Under the pieces are notes generated by a model. The model searched no databases, had not been told where the DNA came from, and worked only from the letters and a program-made list of their open reading frames with translations. A stretch of DNA of 64,000 nucleotides from Eutreptiella sp. 'Long Island Sound 2002' (Eukaryota; Euglenozoa; Euglenophyceae; Eutreptiales; Eutreptiaceae): contig OZ038381.1 of assembly GCA_964036045.1 (NCBI GenBank), positions 143,291,596 through 143,355,595 of the forward strand. Direction: 5' to 3'. The translations under genes and the position numbers were made by a program. Shown one piece after another: positions 12,870 through 26,500 of this stretch (within the stretch, counting starts at the first letter, position 1; each line of letters starts with the position of its first letter).

Positions 12870-15800
12870 CCCCTCGTAAATTGGAGTCCTTCAAATAGGC
12901 CCCCCCTTGTGAATTGGAGTCCTTAAAATAGGCCAGCCTTGTAAATTGGAGTCCCTTAATTAGGCCCCCCTCGTGAGTTGGAGTCCTTTAAATAGGCTCC
13001 ACTCGTAAAATGCAGTGCTGTAAATAGGCCCCCCTCGTAAATGGGGGTCCTTTAAATAGGCCCCCCTCGTAAATTGGAGTCCTTCAAATAGGCCCCCCGC
13101 GTGAATCGGAGTCCTTCAAATGGGCCCCCCTCGTAAATGGGGGTCCTTTAAATAGGCCCCCCTCGTAAATTGGAGTCTTTTAAATAGGCCCCCCTCGTAA
13201 ATTGGAGTCCTTCAAATAGGCCCCCCTCGTAAATTGGAGTTCTTAAATAGGCCCCCCTCGTGAATTGCAGTCCTTTAAATAGGCCCCCCTCTTAAATTGG
13301 AGTCCTTCAAATAGGCCCCCCTCGTAAATTGGAGCCCTTCAAATAGGCCCCCCTCGTAAATTGGAGTCCTTCAAATAGGCCCCTCGTAAAGTGGATTCCT
13401 TTAAATTGGGCCCCCTCGTAAATTGGAGCCCTTTCAATAGGCGCCCCTCGTAAATTGGAGTACTTCAAATAGGCCCCCCTCGTAAATTTGAGCCCTTTCA
13501 ATAGGCCCCCCTCGTAAATTGGAGTCCTTCAAATAGGGCCCCCTCGTAAATTGGACGCCTTCAAATAGGGCCCCCTCGTAAATTGGAGTCCTTCAAATAG
13601 GCCCCCCTCGTAAATTGGAGTCCTTCAAATAGGCCCCTCATTAATTGGATTCCTTTAAATTGGGCCCCCTCGTAAATTGGAGCCCTTTCAATAGGCCCCC
13701 CTCGTAAATTGGAGTACTTTAAATAGGCCCCCCTCGTAAATTGGAGCCCTTTCAATAGGCCCCCCTCGTAAATTGGAGTCCTTTAAATAGGCTCCCCTCG
13801 TAAAATGCAGTCCTTTAAATAGGCCCCCCTCGTAAATTGGAGTCCTTTAAATAGGCGCCCCTCGTAAATTGGAGTCCTTCAAATAGGCCCCCCTCATAAA
13901 TTGGAGTCCTTCAAATAGGACCCCCTTGTAAATTGGAGTCCTTTAACAGGCCGCCCCCGTAAATTGGAGGCCTTCAAATAGGCCCCCCTCGTAAATTGGA
14001 GCCCTTTCAATAGGCCCCCCTCGTACATTGGAGTCCTTAAATAGGCCCTCCTGGTAAAATGCAGTCCTTTAAATAGGCCCCCCTCGTAAATTGGAGTCCT
14101 TTGAATAGGCCCCCCTCGTAAACTGGAGTCCTTTCAATAGGTTCCCCTCGCAAATTGAAGTCCTTCAAATAGGCCCCCCTCGTAAATTGGAGTCCTTCAA
14201 ATAGGACCCCCTTGTAAATCGGAGTCCTTTAATGGCCCCCCCTCGTAAATTGGATTCCTTTAAATAGGCCCCCCTCGTGAATTGGAGTCCTTTAAATAGG
14301 CCCCCCTGGTAAAATGCAGTCCTTTCAATAGGCCCCCGTCGTAAATTGGAGTCCTTCAAATAGGCCCCCCTCGTAAATTGGAGTCCTTTAAATAGGTTCC
14401 CCTCGTGAATTGGAGTCCTTCAAAAGGGCCCCACTCGTTAATTGGAGTCCTTCAAATAGGCCCCCCTCGTAAATTGGAGGCCTTCAAATAGGCCCCCCTC
14501 GTAAATTGGAGTCCTTCAAATAGGCCCCCCTCGTAAATTGGAGTCCTTCAAATAGGCCCCCCTCGTAAATTGGAGTCCTTCAAATAGGCCCCTCGTAAAT
14601 TGGATTCCTTTAAATTGGGCCCCCTCGTAAATTGGAGCCCTTTCAATAGGCCCCCCTCGTAAATTGGAGTACTTTAAATAGGCCCCCCTCGTAAATTGGA
14701 GCCCTTTCAATAGGCCCCCCTCCTAAATTGGAGTCCTTTAAATAGGCTCCCCTCGTAAAATGCAGTCCTTTAAATAGGCCCCCCTCGTAAATTAGAGTCC
14801 TTTAAATAGGCGCCCCTTGTAAATTGGAGTCCTTCAAATAGGCCCCCCTCATAAATTGGAGTCCTTCAAATAGGACCCCCTTGTAAATTGGAGTCCTTTA
14901 ATAGGCCGCCCTCGTAAATTGGATTCCTTTAAATAGGCCCCCCTCGTAAATTGGAGCCCTTTCAATGGGCCCCCCTCGTACATTGGAGTCCTTTAAATAG
15001 GCCCCCCAGGTAAAATGCAGTCCTTTAAATAGGCCCCCCTCGTAAATTGGAGTCCTTGAAATAAGCCCCCCTCGTAAATTGGAGTCCTTTCAATAGGATC
15101 CCCTCGCAAATTGGAGTCCTTCAAATAGGGCCCCCTCGTAAATTGGAGTCCTTCAAATAGGACCCCCTTGTAAATTGGAGTCCTTCAAATAGGCCCCCCT
15201 TGTAAATTGGAGTCCTTCAAATAGGCCCCCCTCGTAAATTGGAGTCCTTCAAATAGGCCCCCCTCGTGAATTGGAGTCCTTCAAATAGGTCCCTCGTTAA
15301 TTGGATTCCTTTCAATTGGGCGCCCTCGTAAATTGGAGCCCTTTCAATAGGCCCCCCTCGTAAATTGGAGTACTTTAAATAGGCCCCCGTCGTAAATTGG
15401 AGCCCTTTCAATAGGCCCCCCTCGTAAATTGGAGTCCTTCAAATAGGCCCCCCGCGTAAATTGGAGTCCTTCAAATGGGCCCCCCTCGTAAATGGGGGTC
15501 CTTTAAATAGGGCCCCCTCGTAAATTGGAGTCTTTTAAATAGGCCCCCCTCGTAAATTGGAGTCCTTCAAATAGGCCCCCCTCGTAAATTGGAGTCCTTT
15601 AAATAGGCCCCCCTCGTGAATTGGAGTCCTTCAAATAGGTCCCTCGTTAATTGGATTCCTTTAAATTGGGCCCCCTCGTAAATTGGAGCCCTTTCAATAG
15701 GCCCCCCTCGTAAATTGGAGTACTTTAAATAGGCCCCCCTCGTAAATTGGAGTCCTTCAAATAGGCCCCCCTCGTAAATTGGAGTCCTTCAAATAGGCCC

Positions 15801-18680
15801 CCCGCGTAAATTGGAGTCCTTCAAATGGGCCCCCCTCGTACATGGGGGTCCTTTAAATAGGCCCCCCTCGTAAATTGGAGTCTTTTAAATAGGCCCCCCT
15901 CGTAAATTGGAGTCCTTCAAATAGGCCCCCCTCGTAAATTGGAGTCCTTTAAATAGGCCCCCCTCGTGAATTGGAGTCCTTTAAATAGGCCCCCCTTGTA
16001 AATTGGAGTCCTTTAATAGGCCCCCCTCGTAAATTGGAGTCCTTCAAATAGGCCCCCCCTTGTGAATTGGAGTCCTTAAAATAGGCCAGCCTTGTAAATT
16101 GGAGTCCCTTAATTAGGCCCCCCTCGTGAATTGGAGTCCTTTAAATAGGCTCCCCTCGTAAAATGCAGTGCTGTAAATAGGCCCCCCTCGTAAATGGGGG
16201 TCCTTTAAATAGGCCCCCCTCGTAAATTGGAGTCCTTCAAATAGGGCCCCCTCGTAAATTGGAGTCCTTCAAATAGGCCCCCCGCGTGAATCGGAGTCCT
16301 TCAAATGGGCCCCCCTCGTAAATGGGGGTCCTTTAAATAGGCCCCCCTCGTAAATTGGAGTCTTTTAAATAGGCCCCCCTCGTAAATTGGAGTCCTTCAA
16401 ATAGGCCCCCCTCGTAAATTGGAGTTCTTAAATAGGCCCCCCTCTTGAATTGGAGTCCTTTAAATAGGCCCCCCTCTTAAATTGGAGTCCTTCAAATAGG
16501 CCCCCCTCGTAAATTGGAGCCCTTCAAATAGGCCCCCCTCGTAAATTGGAGTCCTTCAAATAGGCCCCTCGTAAATTGGATTCCTTTAAATTGGGCCCCC
16601 TCGTAAATTGGAGCCCTTTCAATAGGCGCCCCTCGTAAATTGGAGTACTTCAAATAGGCCCCCCTCGTAAATTTGAGCCCTTTCAATAGGCCCCCCTCGT
16701 AAATTGGAGTCCTTCAAATAGGGCCCCCTCGTAAATTGGACGCCTTCAAATAGGCCCCCCTTGTAAATTGGAGTCCTTCAAATAGGCCCCCCTCGTAAAT
16801 TGGAGTCCTTCAAATAGGCCCCCCTCGTAAATTGGAGTCCTTCAAATAGGCCCCTCGTTAATTGGATTCCTTTAAATTGGGCCCCCTCGTAAATTGGAGC
16901 CCTTTCAATAGGCCCCCCTCGTAAATTGGAGTACTTTAAATAGGCCCCCCCCGTAAATTGGAGCCCTTTCAATAGGCCCCCCTCGTAAATTGGAGTCCTT
17001 TAAATAGGCTCCCCTCGTAAAATGCAGTCCTTTAAATAGGCCCCCCTCGTAAATTGGAGTCCTTTAAATAGGCGCCCCTCGTAAATTGGAGTCCTTCAAA
17101 TAGGCCCCCCTCATAAATTGGAGTCCTTCAAATAGGACCCCCTTGTAAATTGGAGTCCTTTAATAGGCCGCCCCCGTAAATTGGAGGCCTTCAAATAGGC
17201 CCCCCTCGTAAATTGGAGCCCTTTCAATAGGCCCCCCTCGTACATTGGAGTCCTTAAATAGGCCCTCCTGGTAAAATGCAGTCCTTTAAATAGGCCCCCC
17301 TCGTAAATTGGAGTCCTTTGAATAGGCCCCCCTCGTAAATTGGAGTCCTTTCAATAGGTTCCCCTCGCAAATTGGAGTCCTTCGAATAGGCCCCCCTCGT
17401 AAATTGGAGTCCTTCAAATAGGACCCCCTTGTAAATCGGAGTCCTTTAATGGGCCCCCCTCATAAATTGGATTCCTTTAAATAGGCCCCCCTCGTGAATT
17501 GGAGCCCTTTCAATAGGCCCCCCTCGTAAATTGGAGTCCTTTAAATAGGCCCCCCTGGTAAAATGCAGTCCTTTCAATAGGCCCCCGTCGTGAATTGGAG
17601 TCCTTTAAATAGGCCCCCCTCGTAAATTGGAGTCCTTTAAATAGGTTCCCCTCGTAAATTGGAGTCCTTCAAAAGGGCCCCACTCGTTAATTGGAGTCCT
17701 TCAAATAGGCCCCCCTCGTAAATTGGAGGCCTTCAAATAGGCCCCCCTCGTAAATTGGAGTCCTTCAAATAGGCCCCCCTCGTAAATTGGAGGCCTTCAA
17801 ATAGGCCCCCCTCGTAAATTGGAGTCCTTCAAATAGGCCCCTCGTAAATTGGATTCCTTTAAATTGGGCGCCCTCGTAAATTGGAGCCCTTTCAATAGGC
17901 CCCCCTCGTAAATTGGAGTACTTTAAATAGGCCCCCCTCGTAAATTGGAGCCCTTTCAATAGGCCCCCCTCCTAAATTGGAGTCCTTTAAATAGGCTCCC
18001 CTCGTAAAATGCAGTCCTTTAAATAGGCCCCCCTCGTAAATTAGAGTCCTTTAAATAGGCGCACCTTGTAAATTGGAGTCCTTCAAATAGGCCCCCCTCA
18101 TAAATTGGAGTCCTTCAAATAGGACCCCCTTGTAAATTGGAGTCCTTTAATAGGCCGCCCTCGTAAATTGGATTCCTTTAAATAGGCCCCCCTCGTAAAT
18201 TGGAGCCCTTTCAATGGGCCCCCCTCGTACATTGGAGTCCTTTAAATAGGCCCCCCAGGTAAAATGCAGTCCTTTAAATAGGCCCCCCTCGTAAATTGGA
18301 GTCCTTTAAATAGGCCCCCCTCGTAAATTGGAGTCCTTTCAATAGGTTCCCCTCGCAAATTGGAGTCCTTCAAATAGGGCCCCCTCGTAAATTGGAGTCC
18401 TTCAAATAGGACCCCCTTGTAAATTGGAGTCCTTCAAATACGCCCCCCTTGTAAATTGGAGTCCTTCAAATAGGCCCCCCTCGTTAATTGGAGTCCTTCA
18501 AATAGGCCCCCCTCGTGAATTGGAGTCCTTCAAATAGGTCCCTCGTTAATTGGATTCCTTTAAATTGGGCCCCCTCGTAAATTGGAGCCCTTTCAATAGG
18601 CCCCCCTCGTAAATTGGAGTACTTTAAATAGGCCCCCGTCGTAAATTGGAGCCCTTTCAATAGGCCCCCCTCGTAAATTG
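12870..18680. repeat. Two copies of a ~2.6-kb higher-order block, offset rising in 32-bp steps
   Basis: The block at about 12870-15430 is repeated at about 16030-18680. The CCAGCC marker gives offset 3153 (12931 to 16084). The open stretch at 13307 reappears at 16492 (3185), the one at 13561 at 16778 (3217), and the one at 14516 at 17765 (3249). A CCTCGTTAATT marker (15291 to 18540) again gives 3249. Each step is exactly one monomer, so single monomers were gained or lost at three places after duplication. A further CCAGCC marker at 12067 lies 864 bp (27 monomers) before the first. Confidence 0.85.
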
Positions 18681-19959
18681 GAGTCCTTTAAATAGGCTCC
18701 CCACGTAAAATGCAGTCCTTTAAATAGGCCCCCTCGTAAATTGGAGTCCTTTAAATAGGCACCCCTCCTAAATTGGAGTCCTTGAAATAGGAGCCCCTTG
18801 TAAATTGGAGTCCTTTAATAGGCCGCCCTCGTAAATTGGATTCCTTTAAATAGGCCCCCCTGGTAAATTGGAGCCCTTTCAATAGGCCCCCCTCGCAAAT
18901 TGGAGTCCTTAAATAGGCCCTCCTGGTAAAATGCAGTCCTTTAAATAGGCCCCTCTCGTAAATTGGAGTCCTTTACATAGGCCCCCCTCGTAAATTGGAG
19001 TCCTTTAAATAGGCCCCCCTCGTAAATTGGAGTCCTTCAAATATGCCCCCCTTGTAAATTGGATTCCTTTAAAGAGGCCCCCCTCGTAAATTGGAGCCCT
19101 TTCAATAGGCCCCCCTCGTGAATTGGAGTCCTTTAAATAGGCCCCCCTCGTAAATTGGAGTCCTTTAATTAGGCCCCCCTCGTAAATTGGAGTGCTTTAA
19201 ATAGGCCCCCCTTATAAATTGGAGTTCTGTAAATAGGCCCCCCCTCGTAAAATGGAGTCCTTTAAATAGGCCCCCCTCCTAAATTGGAGTCCTTCAAATA
19301 GCCCCCCCCTCATAAATTGGAGTCCTTTAAATAGAACCCCCTCGTAAAGTGGAGCCCTTTAAATATGCCCCCCTCGTAAATTGGAGGACTTCAAATAGGC
19401 CCCCCTCGTAAATTGGAGGACTTTAAATATGGCCCCCTCGTAAATTGGATTCCTTTCAATAGGCCCCCCTCGTAAATTGGAGCCCTTTAAATATGCCCCC
19501 CTTGTAAATTGGAGGCCTTCAAATAGGCCCCCCTCGTAAATTGGAGTCCTTTAAATATGCCCCCCTTGTAAATTGGATTCCTTTAAATAGGCCCCCCTCG
19601 TAAATTGGAGCCCTTTCAATAGGCCACCCTCGTGAATTGGAGTCCTTCAAAGAGGCCCCCCTCGTAAATTGGAGGCCTTCAACTGGGCCCCCCTCGTAAA
19701 TTGGAGTCCTTTAAATAGGCCCCCCTCGTAAATTGGAGTCCTTTAATTAGGCCCCCCTCGTAAATTGGAGTGCTTTAAATAGGCCCCCCTTATAAATTGG
19801 AGTTCTGTAAATAGGCCCCCCCTCGTAAAATGGAGTCCTTTAAATAGGCCTCCCTCCTAAATTGGAGTCCTTCAAATAGCCCCCCCCTCATAAATTGGAG
19901 TCCTTTAAATAGGCCCCCCTCGTAAATTGGAGTCCTTTAAATAGGCCCCCCTTGTAAAT

Positions 19960-22640
19960 GGGAGTCCTTCAAATAGGCCTTTCGCGTAAATTGCAGCCCT
20001 TTAAATAGGCCCCCGTCGTAAATTGGAGTCCTTCAAATAGGCCACCGTCGTAAATTGGAGTCCTTTAAATAGGCCCCCCTCGTAAGTTGGAGCCCTTTAA
20101 ATAGGCCCCCCTCGTAAATTGGAGTCCTTGAAATAGGCCCCCCCTGGTAAAATGCAGTCCTTTAAATAAGCCCCTCTCGTAAATTGGAGTCCTTTAAATA
20201 GGTTCCCCTCGTAAATTGCAGTCCTTCAAATAGGCCCCCCTCGTAAATTGGAGTCCTTGAAATAGGACCCCTTTGGAAATTGGAGTCCTTTAATAGGCCC
20301 CCCTCGTAAATTGGTGTCCTTTAAATAGGCCCCCCTCGTAAATTGGAGTTCTTTAAATAGGCCCCCCTCGTAAATTGGAGTCCTTCAAATAGGCCCCCCT
20401 CGTAAATTGGAGTCCTTTAAATAGGCCCCCCTCGTAAATTGTAGTCCTTTAAATAGGCTTCCCTGTAAATTGGAGTCCTTCAAGTAGGACCCCGCTTGTA
20501 AATTCGAGTCATTTAAATAGACCAACTTGTAAATTGGAGTCCTTTAAATAGGCTACCCTCGTAAATTGGAGTCCTTTAAATAGACCCCCCTCGTAGTTTG
20601 GAGTCCTTTAATAGGCCCCCCTCGTAAATTAGAGTCCTTTAAATAGGCCCCCCTCGTTAATTGGAGTCATTTAAATAGGCCCCCCTCGTTAATTGGAGTC
20701 ATTTAAATAGGCCCCCCTCGTAAATTGCAGTCCTTCAAATAGGCGCCCCTCGTAAATCGGAGTCCTTTAAATAGGCCCCCCATTGTAAATTGAAGAGATT
20801 TAAATAGGCCTTTCGCGTAAATTGCAGGCCTTTAAATAGGCGCCCCTCGTAAATTGGAGTCCTTCAAATAGGCCACCGTCGTAAATTGGAGTCCTTTAAA
20901 TAGGCCCCACTCGTAAATTGGAGCCTTTTAAATAGCCCCCCCTAGTAAATTGGAGTACTTCAAATAGGCCCCCCTCGTAAATTGAAGTCCTTCAAATAGG
21001 CCCCCCTCCGAAATTGGCGTCCTTCAAATAAGCCCCCCTCGTAAATTGGAGTCCTTTAAATAGGCCCCCCTCGTAAATTGGAGTCCTTCAAATAGGCCCC
21101 GGTCGTAAATTGGTTCCTTCAAATAGGCCCCCCTCGTAAATTGGAGTCCTTTAAATAGGCCCCCCTCGTAAATTGGAGTCCTTTAAATAGGCCCCCCTCG
21201 TAAATTGGAGTCCTTTACATAGGCCCCCCTCGTAAATTGGAGTCCTTTAAATAGGCCCCCCTTGTAAATGGGAGTCCTTTAAATAGGCCTTTCGCGTAAA
21301 TTGCAGCCCTTTAAATAGGCCCCCGTCGTAAATTGGAGTCCTTCAAATAGGCCACCGTCGTAAATTGGAGTCCTTTAAATAGGCCCCCCTCGTAAATTGG
21401 AGCCCTTTAAATAGGCCCCCCTCGTAAATTGGAGTCCTTGAAATAGGCCCCCCCTGGTAAAATGCAGTCCTTTAAATAAGCCCCTCTCGTAAATTGGAGT
21501 CCTTTGAATAGGTTCCCCTCGTAAATTGCAGTCCTTCAAATAGGCCCCCCTCGTAAATTGGAGTCCTTGAAATAGGACCCCTTTGGAAATTGGAGTCCTT
21601 TAATAGGTCCCCCTCGTAAATTGGAGTACTTCAAATAAGCCCCCCTCGTAAATTGGAGTCCTTCAAATAGGCCGCCCTCGGAAATCGGAGTCCTTCAAAT
21701 AGGCCCACCTCGTAAATTGGAGTCCTTTAAATAGGCCCCCCTCGTAAATTGGACTCCTTTAAATAGGACCCCCTCGTAAATTGGAGGACTTCAAATAGGC
21801 CCCGCTCGTAAATTGGAGTCCTTCAAATAGGCCCCCCTCGTAAATTGGAGCCTTTTAAATAGGCCCCCCTCGTAAATTGAAGTACTTCAAATAGGCCCCC
21901 CTCGTAAATTGGTTCCTTTAAATAGGCCCCCCTCGTAAATTGGAGTGCTTTAAATAGGCCCCCCTCGTAAATTGGAGTCCTTCAAATAGGCCCCCCTCGT
22001 AAATTGGTGTCCTTTAAATAGGCCCCCCTCGTAAATTGGAGTTCTTTAAATAGGCCCCCCTCGTAAATTGGAGTCCTTCAAATAGGCCCCCCTCGTAAAT
22101 TGGAGTCCTTTAAATAGGCCCCCCTCGTAAATTGTAGTCCTTTAAATAGGCCCCCCTGTAAATTGGAGTCCTTCAAGTAGGACCCCGCTTGTAAATTCGA
22201 GTCATTTAAATAGACCAACTTGTAAATTGGAGTCCTTTAAATAGGCTACCCTCGTAAATTGGAGTCCTTTAAATAGACCCCCCTCGTAAATTGGAGTCCT
22301 TTAATAGGCCCCCCTCGTAAATTAGAGTCCTTTAAATAGGCCCCCCTCGTTAATTGGAGTCATTTAAATAGGCCCCCCTCGTTAATTGGAGTCATTTAAA
22401 TAGGCACCCCTCGTAAATTGCAGTCCTTCAAATAGGCGCCCCTCGTGAATCGGAGTCCTTTAAATAGGCCCCCCATTGTAAATTGAAGAGATTTAAATAG
22501 GCCTTTCGCGTAAATTGCAGCCCTTTAAATAGGCGCCCCTCGTAAATTGGAGTCCTTCAAATAGGCCACCGTCGTAAATTGGAGTCCTTTAAATAGGCCC
22601 CGCTCGTAAATTGGAGCCTTTTAAATAGGCCCCCCTAGTA
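19960..22640. repeat. Overlapping duplicated blocks inside the satellite (offsets 1310 and ~1703)
   Basis: The series CTTTCGCG, CCACCGTCG, GGTAAAATGCAG, CTTTGGAAATTGG at about 19978-20290 recurs at offset 1310 (21288-21600). The next series, from TTGGTGTCC to the TAGACCAACTTG marker (20311 onward), recurs from 22014, offset about 1703. The two duplications therefore interleave. Confidence 0.75.
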
Positions 22641-23580
22641 AATTGGAGTACTTCAAATAGGCCCCCCTCGTAAATTGGAGTCCTTTAAATAGGCCCCCCT
22701 CGTAAATTGGAGTCCTTCAAATAGGCCCCGGTCGTAAATTGGTTCCTTCAAATAGGCCCCCCTCGTAAATTGGAGTCCTTTAAATAGGCCCCCCTCGTAA
22801 ATTGGAGTCCTTTAAATAGGCCCCCCTCCGAAATTGGCGTCCTTCAAATAGGCCCCCCTCCGAAATTGGCGTCCTTCAAATAGGCCCCCCTCGTAAATTG
22901 GAGTCCTTTAAATAGGCCCCCCTCGTAAATTTGAGTCCTTTAAATAGGCCCCCCTCGTAAATTGGAGTCCTTCAAATAGGCCCGGCTGGTAAATTGGAGT
23001 CCTTTAAATAGGCCCCCCTTGTAAATTGGAGCCTTTTAAATAGGCCCCCCTCGTAAATTGGAGTGCTTTAAATAGGCGCCCCTCGTAAATTGGAGTGCTT
23101 CAAATAGGCCCCCCTCATAAATTGGAGTCCTTCAAATAGGCCCCCCTCGTAAATTGGAGTCCTTTAAATAGGCCCCCCTCGTAAATTGGAGTTTTTCAAA
23201 CAGGCCCCCCTCGTAAATTGGAGTCCTTTGAAAGCCCCCCCGCTCGTAAATTGTAGTCCTCTAAATAGGCCCCCCTGTAAATTGGAGTCCTTCAAATAGG
23301 CCCCCGCTTGTAGATTGGAGTCCTTTAAATAGACCCACTTGTAAATTGGAGTCCTTCAAATAGGCCCCCCTCGTAAATTGGAGTCCTTTAAGTAGGCCCC
23401 CCTCGTGAATGGTAGTTCTTAAATAGGCCCCCGTCGTAAATTGGAGTCCTTTAAAGAGGTCCCCTCGTAAATTAGAGCCCTTTAGAAAGGCCCCCTTCGT
23501 AAATTGGAGTCCTTTAGGTAGGCCCCCCTCGTAAATTGGAGTCCTTTAAATAGGCCCCCCTCGTAAATTGCAGTCCTTTA

Positions 23581-26500
23581 AATAGGCCCCCCTGTAAATT
23601 GGAGTCCTTTAAATAGGCCCCCGCTTGTAAATTGGAGTCCTTTAAATAGGCCCCCCTCGTAAATTGTAGTCCTTTGAATAGGCCCCCCTCGTAAATTGGA
23701 GTCCTTTAAATAGGCCCCCCTGTAAATTGGAGTCCTTTAAATAGGCCCCCGCTTGTAAATTGGAGTCCTTCAAATAGGCCCCCCTGTAAATTGGAGTCCT
23801 TTCCATAGGCCCCCCTCGTAAATTGTAGTCCTTTAAATAGGCCCCCGTCGTAAATTGGAGTCCTTTAAATAGGCCCGCTTGTACATTGGGGTCCTTTAAA
23901 TAGGCCCCCCTCGTAAATTGGACTCCTTTAAATAGCCCCCGCTCGTAAATTGGAGTCCTTCAAAAAGGCCCCCCTCCGAAATTGGAGTCCTTTAAATAGG
24001 CCCCCTCGTAAATTGGAGTCCAGCAAATAGGACACCCTCCTAAATTGGAGTCCTTCAAATAGGCCCCCCTCCTAAATTGGAGTCCTTCAAATAGGCCCCC
24101 CTCGTAAATCGGAGTCCTTTAAATCGGCCCCCCTCGTAAATTGGAGTCCTTTAAATAGGCCCCCCTCGTAATTTGGAGTCCTTTCAATAGCCCCCCTCGT
24201 AAATTGGAGTCCTTTAAATAGGTTCGCCTCGTAAATTGGAGTCCTTGAAATAGGACCCTGTTGTAAATTGGAGTCCTTTAAATAGCCCCCTCCTGGTAAA
24301 ATGTAGTCCTTTGTATAGGCCGCCCTCGTAAAGTGGAGTCCTTTAAATAGGTTCCCCTCGTAAATTGGAGTCCTTCAAATAGGCCCCCTTTGTAAATTGG
24401 AGTCCTTTAATAGGCCCCCCTCGTAAATTGGAGGCCTTCAAATAGGCCCCCCTCGTAAATTGCAGTCCTTTAAATAGGCCCCCCTGTAAATTGGAGTCCT
24501 TCAAATAGGCCCCCGCTTGTAAATTGGAGTCCTGAAAATAGGCCCCCCTCGTAAATTGGAGTCCTTCAAATAGGCCCGCCTCGTAAATTGGAGTCCTTTA
24601 AATAGGCCCCCCTTGTAAATTGTAGTCCTTTAAATAGGCCCCCGTCGTAAATTGGAGTCCTTTAACTAAGGCCCCCTTGTACATTGTAGTCCTTTAAATA
24701 GGCCCCCCTCGTAAATTGGACTCCTTTGAATAGCCCCCGCTCGTAAATTGGAGTCCTTCAAAAAGGCCCCCCTCGTAAATTGGAGTCCTTTAAATAGGCC
24801 CCCTCGTAAATTGGAGTCCTGCAAATAGGCCACCCTCCTAAATTGGAGTCCTTCAAATGGGCCCCCCTCGTAAATCGGAGTCCTTTAAATCGGCCCCCTT
24901 CGTAAATTGGAGTCCTTTAAATAGGCCCCCCTCGCAAATTGGAATCCTTCAAATAGGCCACCGTCGTAAATTGGAGTCCTTTGAATGGGCCCCCTCGTAA
25001 AATGGAGTCCTTTAAATAGGCCTTTCGCGTAAATTGGACCCCTTTAAATAGGCCCCCCTCGTAAATTGGAGTCCTTTAAATAGGCCCCCTCGTAATTTGG
25101 AGTCCTTCAAATAGGCCCCCCTCGTAAATTGGAGTCCTCCAAATAGGACCCCTTTGTAAATTCCAGTCCTTTAATAGGCCCCCCTGGTAAATTGGATTCC
25201 TTTACATAGGCCCCCCTCGTAAATTGGAGCCTTTTAAATAGGCGCCCCTCGTAAATTGGAGTACTTCAAATGGGCCCCCCTCGTAAATTGGTTCCTTCAA
25301 ATAGGCCCATCCCCGGAAATTGGAGCCCTTTAAATAGGCCCCCCTTCTAAATTGCAGTCCTTCAAATAGGCCCCCCTCGGAAATGGGAGTCCTTTACATA
25401 GGCCCCCCTCGTAAATTGGAGTCCTTTAAATATGCCCCCCTCGTAAATTGGAGTCCTTTAAATAGGCCCGCTTCGTAAATTGGAGCCATTGAATGGGCCC
25501 CCCCTCGTGAATTGGAGTCCTTTAAATAGGCCCCCCTCGTAAATTGGAGTCCTGCAAATAGGCCACCCTCCTAAATTGGAGTGCTTCAAATAGGCCCCCC
25601 TCGTAAATTGCAGTCCTTCAAATAGGCCCCCCTGTAAATTGGAGTCCTTTAAATAGGCCCCCGCTTGTAAATTGGAGTCCTTTAAATAGGCCCCCCTCGT
25701 AAATTGTAGTCCTTTAAATAGGCCCCCCTCGTAAATTGGAGTCCTTTAAATAGGCCCCCCTGTAAATTGGAGTCCTTTAAATAGGCCCCCGCTTGTAAAT
25801 TGGAGTCCTTTAAATAGGCCCCCCTGTAAATTGGAGTCCTTTCCATAGGCTCCCCTCGTAAATTGTAGTCCTTTAAATAGGCCCCCGTCGTAAATTGGAG
25901 TCCTTTGAATAGGTCCCCTCGTAAATTAGAGTCCTTTAAATAGGCCCCCTTGTACATTGGGGTCCTTTAAATAGGCCCCCCTCGTAAATTGGACTCCTTT
26001 AAATAGCCCCCGCTCGTAAATTGGAGTCCTTCAAAAAGGCCCCCTCCGAAATTGGAGTCCTTTAAATAGGCCCCCTCGTAAATTGGAGTCCTGCAAACAG
26101 GACACCCTCCTAAATTGGAGTCCTTCAAATAGGCCCCCCTCCTAAATTGGAGTCCTTCAAATAGGCCCCCCTCGTAAATCGGAGTCGTTTGAATCGGCCC
26201 CCCTCGTAAATTGGAGTCCTTTCAATAGGCCCCCCTCGTAAATTGGAGTCCTTCAAATAGGCCCCCCTCGTAAATTGGAGTGCTTTAAATAGGCCCCCCT
26301 CGTGGATTGGAGTCCTTTAAATAGGCCCCCCTCGTAATTTGGAGTCCTTTAAATAGGCCTTTCGCGTAAATTGGAGCCCTTTAAATAGGCCCCGCTCGTG
26401 AATTGGAGTCCTTTAAATAGGTCCCCTCGTAATTTGGAGTCCTTCAAATAGGCCCCCCTCGTAAATTGGAGTCCTTTAAATAGGCTCCCCTCGTAAATTG

